NCBI GenBank assembly: GCA_963969365.1
Contig: OZ017763.1
Coordinates: 62,001 to 126,000, forward strand
Length of the DNA: 64,000 nucleotides
Direction of reading: 5' to 3'
Origin: Asterochloris sp. CNOR1
Taxonomy: Eukaryota; Chlorophyta; Trebouxiophyceae; Trebouxiales; Trebouxiaceae
Shown here: positions 1 through 11,355 of the stretch, in pieces
How the letters are laid out: each line of letters opens with the position of its first letter
How positions within the stretch are numbered: the first letter of the stretch is position 1
Program-made: the position numbers and the translations under genes
The notes under the pieces: generated by a model
Database searches by the model: none
Told to the model about the DNA's origin: nothing
What the model saw: the letters and a program-made list of their open reading frames with translations, nothing else

Positions 1-331
1 AACCCGACTGCACTGGGAATGAGCACCTGGCCGGCCCAGTCTGCTTCTTGCTGTCAGCCCACAGGTGATACTGACTCAGTAAACATGAGAACACATTGTG
101 CTGTGCACGAGGCAGCCTCCAGGTCTGCCGGCAAGAGGGTGGGACGGCGGGCCAAGAGTTGCCTGCACCCCCTTGCCTGCACCCCTCAGGATGGGGAGAC
201 TGCATTGGGGGTGCTCTGTTGGCGGACAGTGCAGCCTCAGCCCTCAGCCCATGCTCAGGGTTCTGGCAGAAGCCAGGCTGCACCGCCTGTCCGGCTCATG
301 TCCATCCCCAAAGCAGAGCTCTGCGGCCCAC

Positions 332-3300
332 CTTCAGGCTTGGGGGCCTGCGTGGGAGAGGGCGGCGGGGATGGCAGCGGAGTGACCATGGGCGGCTCCT
401 GGAAGGCCGATGCCTTCCTCTCCTTGTCCCATGTCATCTGGGAGTACAGCTCGCTCTTGGCCAGCTGGATGTCCTCACTGGCGCCCTTGCCAAAGGCGTC
501 TAGCATGCCAGCATCCTTCTTGACAAGACTGCATATTGGGGATGGACAGATCAGGGCTCCAGGTGATGCAAGCAGGCATTGCGGCCAAGGGCCACATAGT
601 GCCCCCTACAGTCCAGCTTGCCTGCAATGCCGTTCAGCTGACCAAGAGCAGCTGCAGGCCCCCTCCATACAGACTTCAAGAAACATTTCTGAACCAAGCA
701 GGCCTATACTATGAGCACCCAGACAGCCCCAAGGGACAAGGGGCTGGCAGTTGAAGGCTGGGCGCACCCCATCATGTGCAGCATGGCCAGCTGCACCTGA
801 CAAGCATGCCGTCAGAATGTCCCTCAAGGGCGATTGGGCCAAGCTGCTGCCGAATTTGCAGCTGCCCATGGGTGCACCTTCACCTAAAACACTCTTTAAA
901 GCAACACCTGAGCATACCTGACAAGGATGGGCGTCAGGGACGTCCCCTCAAGGTCCAGCAGGCCCTGCGTGAAGGCTGCAGCCGAGGTCTGCACTCGCCC
1001 CTCATCGCTGGAATAGATCTTGAGGTCGTGACGGTACGTGCTGTGCAGGCGCAGCAGGCCGTTGCCGTGGGGCCCATACTCGGGGTACATCACTGCACGA
1101 AAGAGCTTGCCCAAGTCCTCGGCCTGCAGGGCAATGCATGGAAATTGGGAGTGCTCAAGTCGCTACCCAACGGGCTAGACAGACCTTAGGGTCGGTGCAG
1201 GGAGGGTGTCTCTGAGGCCTGAATAGGGACGATATTCTTTGCCAGTGTTGGCGAGCACACTGGCAAGCATGAACGCCCCAGGGAGAGGCATCGAAGGGCA
1301 GTGAGCATTGGAACGCCTGTTGCTGGTCAAGGGGCTTGGCTGCCCTGAGGCTGAAGATCACATGTGGTGCCAACCAAGGTGCTACAGCACTGCTTGAGAT
1401 GCGATGCACTCGCCTCCTGCCAGCACACATCAGCCACCGTTACTCAAACGGGCAGGTGTTGAGCATTCCAGATGCCAATGTGCAGCCAGGGACATGTGCT
1501 GGCCCAACCTCAAGCTGGCACACCTGCTGCCTTGTTAGCACAAGTCAGCATGACGCCATACATCACAGATAGCAGCGCCGTCACTAGCGCGCATGAAGCA
1601 ACAGACTGGTGCCACAGAGGCGCTAGATATGCTGCTTGCAAACAGCCCTGGGTGAGCACGGCAACCTTTCAAATGGCACCTCTCTGGGCTAGGCCAAAGT
1701 CCAAGCACCTGCTGCCTGCCAGCATTGACCAGCACGCCGCCAAGCCTCATGATGAGCATCGCATTTGCCACCCTCAAGAGGGCTGCACCTGTTGCATGCT
1801 GGCACCAGTCTGCGAGGGACGGGGATCAGCAACCTTCCACCTGGCATCAATATGCCATACCAAAAGCTATGCACCTGCTGCCGACCGGCATGGGTCAGCA
1901 CGCCGCCATGCTTCAGTATGAGCAGCGCCTCCACTACTCTGGGCTGCTCATCTGATCCCTCCGCTGGCTGGGTCCACTTGAGCGGCTTCAGCTGCACTTT
2001 ACGGTTGATGCCGGCAAAGTGGCCTCCTTGCTCAAGCACAGTCTGCAGCAGAAAAGCAGATCAGAGGAGTGTGACATGTAAGCATGGTCAGTTGGGGCCA
2101 GCAGAGTGCCCAGCCTGCTTCATCACAGTCTGTAGCTGTCAGTCCAACACAGCAGCTGGGGCCTGTACATAGTCCCACTGCATCTCGCATTCAATGGCAA
2201 ATAAGTGGCCTTCCTGGCTCCAGTGCAGGCTGAGAGCAAGCAAAACAGTGGCAGCTCACTGCAAGAGCACAGTCATGAGCATGTGGGACAGTGCTGGGTT
2301 TTGTGCACAGCGCACTAGTGGGTTGTCTGGTCTTGGGCTCTGCAGCACGTGGTGACTTAGGAAAAAAGCCTCTCGTGCACCTGACACTGTGCAAGCCATG
2401 CGTTGCGTATATATCTGAAGCTGGACCCACACTGCACTGCCAATGTCCAGTTTGCAATAAGGTGCAGGCAGATAGCACACAGTGCCAGCCTGGCATTGCA
2501 CAACGTCTTGCATCTGTAAAGCGCAAAAATTGTTGCTAGGACTGGCTTCTAGCACATGTGAGTTCACTGCCAATTCAGCCAGCCTGCTCACCCGCACAAT
2601 CCTGAACTTTTCCCGGATCTCATCAGAGTCCGGATCCAGCTTGGCCGCCGGCTCAGCAGTTGTTTCTGGCGCCTGCTCCCCTTCAGGTGCCACCTGAGCA
2701 CAGAATCCCATGCCTGAGAGAGCTGCAGGGTCCCAAGACGCGACAAGGCCTGTCAGCAGACACCTCAACCAGGGACTGCTCGAGTCTGAATCTGTCGGAG
2801 TTGATATTCAGCCAGTCCGACATCACTGATCAGAGGAAACCTGTTTGGGCAAAAGGGGAGTTCAGTTGTGCGCAGCCAACCACCAGCAGAGCCAGTGGCG
2901 GCTACTCCTCAGCCAACCCCGGCGCACAGGAGTTCTGACTTTCCTGGCTGCTTTCTGGCAGCTGCCTGTGATCCTGTAGCTCACTGCTTGCGCAGCCGTG
3001 TCATGTTGGAAAGTAGTGCTGAAATGAATATGCAAGAACATGCCTGGCTGGGGCTCAATGCATTGCATAGCACTGTTGGCGCTGCCATTCTTGTCAAACG
3101 TGATGGGCTACTCAGCCGCAACCTGATCGGGCTGACCAGTTGATTTAAATCCCCTTGGTCCAAGTGCCAATGTTTTTCAAATGCTGCAGGTCCCACCTGA
3201 CAGGCTGAGGTGCTGCCCTTGCTTGACTCCAAGCAAGAAGTCAAGCACTGCCTGCAGAGTGGACTAGCACAAGGAGCCAAGAGTGGGTAATCGGCTTCCG

Positions 3301-6300
3301 CGACCACACCCCCGCTGGATTGCAGAGGAATCCCCACCTGAGATGCTGAGGGGGGCAACGCCTGCTTCTGCTCAGCTTTGAGCTCCACATTGCTCTCCTT
3401 CTCCTTCTTGGGGTCCCCCTTGCTTGCAGCAGCTGCAGCGCCCTCGCTGGGAGCCTGCAGGGGCACCTTCTCCTGTGTGGCTGCAGCAGCCCCGGATTTG
3501 ACCCGCCGCATGTCATACCGCGGGGGCCTCGCAGGTTCCCTGTGCTCCCGCCGGTCCAGGTCTGCCAAGATGGTATGGGTGGCATCCAGCAGCTCCTGCA
3601 GCAGCAGGAAAATCATTCGTTGGTGTGTCGCAGATGTTGTCTAAAAAGGCATCCTGCACTGGTACAGGCAGCGCTTCTGCAGCTGCCATAGCTGTGCAAG
3701 TGCTTTGCTGAGGTGGCAGCTCTAACAAGAAGCACTCTAGGGCACGTCGCATGAGGGGAATTCATACGGAACCGTCAGCTCCTGCTGCAAAGTACAGCAC
3801 TGCGGGAGCAGCAAGCAGAGATGGGTTGCCAGCAGCAGCTCAGGCAGCAGAGCCAGTGGCACCGCCAGCACTGGCACTGAACAGCGTGCTTGCTGCAGAC
3901 CAAACCTGCTCAAGCTGCAGATGACCAGCAAAGGTGTGCAACATAATGGGCACCTCAAAGAACTGAGCTGATACAGTTGGGATGATCCAGGCCATGCTGA
4001 ACTTGTGGGCTGCCTCCAGCACAGGCCAAGCTGATGTGTATTGTCCAGGGTTGTCCTGCCTTGTGCAGGGTGTCACAGCCAGCAGGTCATTAATGATGTG
4101 GAGGGCTACGCCAGCACCACCCGGTCACCCACCTGCAACTCGTTGGGGCTCTTGAGCTTGGCCTGCTTCCCCTTGCTGTCCAGGTACTTGTGCAGCAGCT
4201 CAAGCATGGGCTCCTGCAAGCCATAGATGAATTGGTGGGACTGTTCCAAGATACCAAAGCTGTTGAGAAACCCATGGTGACGGACTCGTGACTTGCCACA
4301 GCCCCCTCAACATGCACTTTGCGGCAGGCACAGGCCAAGCATCAAGCTGAGCCTGGGCTCCTGCAGGCACAACGAAAAGCAGCAGTACCAGACATTGTGC
4401 ATGCAGAGGTGACCCCTGACTGCAGTGCACTTTCCCACCTGAGTGACCTTCATCTTCATCTTCTGCTTGGGTGTGCGGTCCCCATGACGCACCACTGCCA
4501 GCACACAGCGCAGCTCCTCGTGAGACGAGTGCGAACTACAGCAGGGATGCAAGAGAGCTGTGAGACACATGGGCCCGAATGAGGCAGCCCTGCACTGTTT
4601 GTCAGCGGCTGGCACGCAGTGTGAGCTGCAGCAAACGCACAGGACTGTTGTACAGTCTGGCCTGCATGAAATCATGCAGCCCTCTGCTGTGTAAGCTGCC
4701 AGCACATAGCACAGCTCCTTAGGAGATGGATTTTGAACCGATCAGCCCAAACCTACCCACCCCTCATGGAGCTCTCCTTTGCTATCCGCATATGCTGCCT
4801 CCATACTGTCAGCAAGGGGCTCCCACACCCACAGCAGAACCCGATCAGGGACAGAAACCCAGCCCGGAACCCACCTCTCATACAAGTCCCCCTCGCTGTC
4901 TGCATACATGCCCTCCCCCTCCTCAGCAATGACTCCTGTCAGCTCCAACAGGGATCCCTGGGACACCCCCTTGGCAGCCTCGGGGGTGGCAAAGGCCAGG
5001 GGCATTGGCTTGGGGGCAGCCGTAAGCCGGTGGGGCGCGATGGCACTCAGAACCACAGAGCGCAGGACGCGTGCTGTGTCGTCATAGTACTGCAGTGCAC
5101 AGCAGGCAGTGAGACGTGTTGCCACTGCCTTGGCTTTGTTGATGGTAGCAGGACCACACACTACCACTGAGCCACTGCAGTGCAGGCAGGATATTGGTGT
5201 TTGCGATCTGGCTATGGTGGCAAGGGCGCTCAGCATCACAGAGAGCAAAAATGTGCTGTCTGTTATATAACACAGACACATGACTTGACTGCACGAGAAG
5301 AGATGCAGTTTTTGGCCACAGGCGTACTGCGCTCAGTATCACAGATCGCATCACAGATGCCACAATGCACACTTTGTCATCATAGCAGGTGGACTGCATG
5401 GTACTGGAGAGGTCATAGCTGCCGGGAAGCACAACCAAGCTGCTTGGGTGGCCCTGCACCGTCTGTGCATTGAGAGGGAAACGGCTGAAGCCCTGCCTGG
5501 GCTAGACAGCAGCCTGTTGAAGACCATCCTGAAGGCCCACAGCAGTCAGCTGTGCTGTGGAGACCCTGCATCCCATTACCTTTTCAGAGTTCTTGACAAA
5601 GCTCCAGCCGTTGACGTCACACACGTAAGACTTGCCCCGCTCTGAGCGCAGGAGGTCAAAGCCGCAGACCTTCTGCCCAAAGGCCAGGCACACCATGCGG
5701 GCAATCTCCTTCTCCTGCGGGCATGCACAAAAGTGCGTCTCACTGCTGTGCCTTGCCACACTGTGCCTGTTTTGAACAGACATTGTGCCTGGAAATGCTA
5801 GCGGCATCGCCAAAGCACAGCAGCTGTGAAGCAGAGCAGCATGGCTTGACGGCATCAGGAGCCAAAGCTGGAATTCTGCAGTATCCTCATCATGCAGGCA
5901 TGTACATAGACACATTTTACTTCTGCATCATGCAGAACCCAGTACCATACAGTAGCAGCCTGTCCCAAGAAAGGCCCTGTGGGTCTTGGCACCATGGCTG
6001 GGCCTACTGAAGACTTTGCACAGGTGCTCCTTGCAAGTAATCCTCAAGTGGTGCATCAACGACTTCTAGCCGCAGGCTTTGTCGTCTGTGGTGTTGTATT
6101 GTGTCACACAATGCTGGGACTGAGGGTGAAGTTTTCATACATGAAGTCATGCAACACCAGCAGCTGTCCTCACACACCCAAACACACACCCAGTGCTGTG
6201 CAGCAGCAGCCAGAGGCCCTGCCATTGCACCTGGGGGCTCAGCAGCTGCCCTCACACCAGGCCACAAACTAGGTCCTCCCCGAGCAGTATCCAGACGTGA

Positions 6301-9122
6301 CCAAGCGCACCTGGGGGCTCAGCAGCACGGGGAAGCGCACTTCCTTGCCGTCCGCTGTCCTGGTGACCTTGCCATCCACCACAGGAGACTTGCGCGCCTC
6401 TGCGTGTGCATAGCGCGGGCCCACAGTGTACACCTTCACATCTGTGCCACCAGTTGTCAGGAACTCCTCGTAGATGTAGGACCCCTCCCGCCTGCAGGCA
6501 CGATGGCACTGAGCAGCTTGGGTTTGAGAGGCACAGTGTGCACCCTGATGTCTGAGATCCCTGTGGTCAACAATCCCCTCAAAACCACGCCTTGTGCGTG
6601 TAGCCAAATCCAGCACTGAGCAGCAGCTTAGGTCTAGCAAGGCTCAGTGTGTATCTCCACGTCTGTGGCCCCTATGGTCAGGCCCCACAAGCATGTAGCC
6701 TGCCTGCGGGCCAGTTTACACTCAATACCTCAGGCCTGTACGGTATAGTGCGAGCCTTAACATTTGGCTGCCCTTAGTCAAAAATTCCTCATAGATGTAG
6801 GACCCTCCTCAGAGTCTCCTCAGGACTTCTTGTTCCTGGATGCGTTTAAGACAGGAACAGGAAGGAAGACATGAGGGTGCAGGGTCTGCAGACGATCTGG
6901 CAGGGCCTGACCTGGACACCTTCATGGTGCACAAAGCAACATAAATCAGGAGTACAGCCAGCCAGTCAGCTGAAAACAACCTCTTTGCCTGGGACGTGCT
7001 CCAGGGCAGCGCATCAAGCAGTCTGCCAGTTCAAGCAGCCAGTCGTCCCACCTGACAGTGCCAGGGTGGTTGGGGTCATAGTCTCCCGACTTGTTCTCGA
7101 CCTTTCGATACAGCTTCTTCACGCCGCCACCTGCAGAGGCAGCCCAGGCATTGGCCACCCCTGATCAGCATTAGCTTGAGCTGTGCTGTGAAAATACCGT
7201 CTACGCAGCACCAGCAATGGTCCGCAGCTTGTGTCTAAAGGGCATGCTGTCAGTTCTGAGCAAGATTGTATGTAGTTGATTGACCTTCCTCGAGCAATCT
7301 CACATCCCATGCAGGTTCATGCGCATCCTCGAAGCAACACCCAGGAACTACTCAGAACATGCATCGCCAAGCAAAAGGGAAGCCTGTGAGTGCAGAAGCC
7401 TAGTGACACTGCTCTAGCTCCTGCTGGTGGGAATGACGGCTGTGCACACAATCAGGGGCATGTATCAAACTAAATAGCTGGTGTAGAATCAACCAAACCT
7501 TGATCCTGTAGCTCACCCATGGAGTGGGGGTAGTAAATGAACACATTGTGGTCCTCCCCATCTGTAGGCTTCTCCACAAAGGGCTTCTTGATCTGCATGC
7601 AAGACGAAGTCGATGAGGGGCTTTCAAATAAAGGCCTATAGTGATGTGCAGAAGGCGCCCAAACTCGCAGCTTACACCATGATCTTGCTCCTTGCCAAGC
7701 AGGTGTGGCGCAATAACAGGCCAGCTGTGCGCTGTGCTGCTCTGTGTCGAGCTCATTGAGAATGTCACTCAATCTTTCAACCGCAGCTGGCAATTCAATG
7801 TCCAACTTAAGCTGGACAATCCTCTTTGAGCGGCATACGACTTGAAAGCACTTTAGCGAGGATGACCATGCTTGCGATAATGCAGAGGCAGTTCTGCACT
7901 GGAGCTGAAGGGCTGCTGCCTTGCAAGGTTGCACCTGCATGAACTGCAAGCTAGCTGGCAGGCAGCACCCTGGATACCTGGATGCCTCCTAGCTCCACAA
8001 AATCCTCATCCTCTTTGAAACCCTCAGGGTCCTGCTGTCCCGCAGGGAGCCCCTCCCTGTCTACAATGATGTGGGTGGGCACAGGAATGCCGCTCTCCTG
8101 CAGCAAGGGCTCGACTGCTTGGCAGCTGCAACAGCAAAGTATTTTGAAATTGGCAAAGAAACTGGGCCCACGACTGAGGCCAATGCTTACATCATGGGAT
8201 CTGCAGGGAGATACTTGCTTTGCACACACACATAGACTGATGCCCCTTGCAACCGCCCTGCGAATTGCTAGTGACTAGAAGCGCCAAAAATTGTGTTGAA
8301 AGCGCCAGGAATATGTTGAAAGGTCTGAGTCCTTGTATGAGACAGCGCACCACCCGCCTCTGCATTGTCTTGCACACCATCTTATGCACACATGTGCCTC
8401 TCAGCTCAAGGTACACCCCTGCCCAATCCAAGAAAGGACCTTATGCATGCCTGTGAAACGCACCTCCAGCTTCTGGTACACCTTGCGTCGGTCCAAGAGG
8501 ATGTCCTGCATCTGCATGTCGTTCACCAGGTAGGGCTTGCGCAGGCGGGCATACTCCTGGGCCTGCAGTGGCCTGGCATGTCAGCTTCGGCAGTATGTAA
8601 CCAAAAATTACAATTTTGCAAGATGCAGGCCTGAGCAGCAGGCCAACAGGAAGACAGCATGGGAATGCTGAATTGCGCAAGAAAGCAGCAGCACACTGTG
8701 TGAGCATGGGGGAGCAGCAGCCATGTATGGCTGCAGCAGGCAGCCTGAGTATTATATCTCTGTGCAGCGTGCAGGAAATGCAGAAGTTGCAGCCCCAGGC
8801 TTGCCCAGCTGACCACCAGACTCCTCAGTACTTCCAACGCAAAGTACTCAGAGGCTGACCGGAAAGCGCCCACATAAGGCCTCACCTTGTGCAATGGGAA
8901 TCCGTCTGAGTGCCAAGACAGCAGGCAGTCGCACAGGGGCCACTCCGAGACGGGCTTGTTCAAGATGTTGTCGTCCCCAAACAGCTCCACCTCAAACTCC
9001 CCAAAGGCGATCAGGCGCTGGATGATGGCCCGCATGGGCTTGGAGTTGGCCTTCTTGTCCATCGCACAGATGCCCATGCGGATTTTGGGCAGGGCTATGT
9101 CCTCGTCTGCCAGTCCAGGGGC
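332..9122 (-). CDS. VIP1: Inositol hexakisphosphate / diphosphoinositol-pentakisphosphate kinase (PPIP5K, VIP1 type), partial
   Basis: The encoded enzyme makes 1-diphosphoinositol phosphates (InsP7/InsP8) with an ATP-grasp kinase domain followed by a histidine-acid-phosphatase-like domain. Fifteen phase-consistent exons read on the minus strand: 9122-8886, 8562-8464, 8097-7978, 7592-7517, 7130-7052, 6491-6311, 5714-5580, 5089-4875, 4535-4439, 4213-4133, 3595-3338, 2693-2592, 2042-1875, 1123-918 and 528-332 (about 750 codons). Kinase motifs in order are [44 protein letters not shown] and [12 protein letters not shown]. Phosphatase motifs are [47 protein letters not shown] and [19 protein letters not shown]. 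All catalytic landmarks I can check are present. A charged linker (exon 3595-3338) and an acidic stretch separate the conserved blocks, as in plant homologues. The C-terminal third of the phosphatase domain lies beyond the left edge, and the start codon upstream of 9122 is unresolved. ACOT9 lies divergently upstream. Family assignment is secure. Confidence 0.95.
1705..1763 (-). repeat. Copy of VIP1 exon 2042-1875 end with donor
   Basis: About 47 of 59 positions match 1871-1929 by my count. The peptide in register is [13 protein letters not shown] against the exon's [13 protein letters not shown], followed by a donor-like GTGC. A weaker second copy lies near 1515-1570. Confidence 0.8.
4698..4727 (-). 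repeat. Intronic copy of the start of VIP1 exon 4535-4439
   Basis: GCCAGCACATAGCACAGCTCC on the plus strand repeats GCCAGCACACAGCGCAGCTCC at 4497-4517, the antisense of the ELRCVLA codons that begin the phosphatase domain. It lies about 190 bp upstream of the exon in transcript orientation. Confidence 0.75.
4755..4802 (-). repeat. Copy of VIP1 exon 5089-4875 end with splice donor
   Basis: About 33 of 48 positions match 4869-4916 by my count, including the donor (ACCCAC on the plus strand). In the frame of the exon it re-encodes [13 protein letters not shown] against [13 protein letters not shown]. Confidence 0.75.
6783..6806 (-). repeat. Copy of the start of VIP1 exon 6491-6311 (one of about three)
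   Basis: Twenty-two of 24 positions match 6462-6485 by my count, corresponding to GSYIYEE codons. Weaker copies lie at about 6535-6580 and 6645-6705, so the intron 5' to this exon contains serial copies. Confidence 0.75.
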
Positions 9123-11355
9123 CTGCAGAGTAGAGGGTTGAGATGTAAAACCGCGGGCCACAACGAGCGGGCATGGACAGTAGGAAGAGGTGACCTGAGG
9201 TGCACCCAATGGGGCACCTGCAGGGAAGGCATGGGCTCCCGCCGGTCATGTGGAATGCTAACAGCCACATTCTTGTCTGCCAGGCAAGGGGCTTGCACAG
9301 TAGAGAAACCTGGCCTGAGGCGTGCTCAGCGGCTTGCACAGAGGGGAAAGGTGGGCTGAAGCGTGCTCAGCCGTTTGCTCAGAAGGGAAAGTCGCAAGCA
9401 GTGCAGGAGCCTGCCGTGTGCTCACTGAGGAGGCTCTCTTTAGTTTGGCTTCCTCATCCTTAAGGGTGGTCAGCCTTCTTCGAGTCTGTGCCCGCCCCTT
9501 GCGCATATCCTCCCTGCCCTTGCGCAGATCCTCCCTGCGATGCCGCACCGTGGTGCTCTGGGATCTGTGTGGGAAGGAGACGTGTTCACCTGCACACAGA
9601 ATTCAGTTCATTCTTTCTGCATTGCCGGTGCAGGCAAGCTGCACATGCTATGCCATCTCCAGATATACAGATAAGCAGACATCAATGCATTGCTGATAGC
9701 TGTGTGGCCCGAAGTCTGCACCGAGCTTTTGCAAATGGCATCTTGCAAGTGATGCCCGACCTTCAACCTCTATTGCTTGATCCTGATTCTCATCGCCCAT
9801 AGTGCAACCAAAGGGCTGCACAGCAGCCTCTGCTCAGCAGTTGCTCAGGTTTCAACTGCTTCCCTTCTTGTAACACTGCAACATGGCAAAAAGGGTGCAG
9901 GCCAGCATTGCAATGCACTGTGAGCGTTGAGCTATCAACCAGCTGCTTTCGAAAGGCACTGCAGCTACATAGCCTATAAGTGACCGCTTTAATGGCTAAG
10001 AGGTCGACCTACAGCCACTCCACATGCTCTCAGGCTTCAGGCTCAGCAACGGCTGCTGATCAAAGAGGTCAGTGGCTCAGGGGCTCCCCACAAAGACATG
10101 GACCCCCTGGCCTGGTGGCTGCTGCAGCAGGTGCAGATGGTGATCAAGGGCCTGATGCCTCCGCCAGCAGGCGGGGCATGGTGGTGTCCCCAGCATGGCA
10201 CTTGGCTGTGATACAGCTGCCCTGCAGAGTTGTAAGGGGCGCTGGCTGAGGTGCTTATGGCTCGCCAAACATAAATGCCGTCATGTCACTGGTGTTGCTC
10301 TTGAGGCAAAGCTGTGTCTGTATGCTCCGACGGCTTGTCTGAGTGATTGCAAGCCTGCCACAAGACCTGCCACGTAGTCTGAAATGTGCTTGGCATTTAA
10401 AGAGCCTGCTGACCAGCTTGCTTCCCCTGACCTGCAACAACTGCTAACGCCGAGCTGCAGTGCGCAGTGTGGCTCATCACTCTCAACATTGAGCTGGCAA
10501 ATGGCATACTCAGCTAGGCGTGGGCGAGCAGCATCACCATAGCCAGCAGCAGGTGGCCCCACAACAGAACAACAGCATGGGGCTTTGGGTCCCCACCACA
10601 AGCTTCTGCCTGGTGCCTCCAGACCAGGCTGCCTGATCCTGCAGGATGCCTTGCACCAGCTCCACAGCGCATCTGTCTGGCCCATGACTCCTCGGGCAGT
10701 GTACAGCAGGCAAAGATCCAGGTCCTGGCAGCCACCAACAGTGTTCAGGCATTTGTGGCCCGGGCCAGGATCTGTTTCCCTGTGATGCATCTGCCGCAGG
10801 ACATTGCCTTCAGAGCAGAAAATAGCAGCCACGCTGCACTTGCTGATGCCCCACTGGCAGCTCTTGCTGTGCAGAAGCAATAGCAGGGATAAAGCTGTCA
10901 GGGAGCTCCCCAGTCAAATACTGGCATCCGGAACTGCTCTTCGGACTGCCCATGCTGGGTCAACGGTCTGTGATTGAAATCCTTGATTCACCTTGCTCAA
11001 AGACTGGTCAACCGGCCTATGTCTCTTGCTTTCTTCCTGGTGTCTTGCACTCCAGCAGCTGCAGGGATTGCAGCATGCTTTCAGGCAGGGCATTGCAAAG
11101 CTCTGGGAAGCTGCTGCAGGCTTTGCTGAAATCCTCATGCCATTGCACAGGGCAACTGCAGTCGCCATCTCTGGTCCAGGCCTTGCTGACGTCACCCATC
11201 AGATGCCTTTGCACAGGGCCACTGCATCCATCAGAGGTCATGGTCGATGACTCTCCCATTGGAATAGCAACTCCTGTGACCAAAAGAGTAAGATAGCAAT
11301 GCAAATTCTTTTCCTCTTCATCAAGGTGCACATCCCAGGCACCTTTCCTCTGCAG
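9123..11355. other. Shared 5' region of divergent VIP1 and ACOT9 genes; first exons unresolved
   Basis: The first recognisable VIP1 exon starts at 9122 (minus) and the first recognisable ACOT9 exon at 11356 (plus), so this stretch must hold both promoters and any N-terminal exons. On the minus strand an open frame at 9548-9258 begins with a basic, charged segment (MRHRREDLRKGREDM) that could be VIP1 N-terminal coding sequence, but no phase-consistent junction to 9122 was found. On the plus strand, 10098 begins a short frame reading MDPLAWWLLQQVQMV, a possible ACOT9 leader that is equally unproven. Tandem copies of the VIP1 exon edge occupy 9262-9400. Nothing else is recognised. Confidence 0.4.
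9262..9400 (-). repeat. Tandem copies of the start and acceptor of VIP1 exon 9122-8886
   Basis: TCTTGTCTGCCAGGCAAGGGG resembles TCCTCGTCTGCCAGTCCAGGGG at 9100-9121, followed by CTTGCACAGTAGAG against CCTGCAGAGTAGAG. Two further units of about 50 bp (GCTCAGC(G/C)G(C/T)TTGC(A/T)CAGA) follow. In register the copies re-encode LADKN- or LADED-like residues. Confidence 0.65.

Noticed and set aside
19-714. 231-residue plus-strand open frame at the left edge
   Set aside because: It is the antisense of VIP1 exon 528-332 and flanking introns; composition is low-complexity and no motif is seen.
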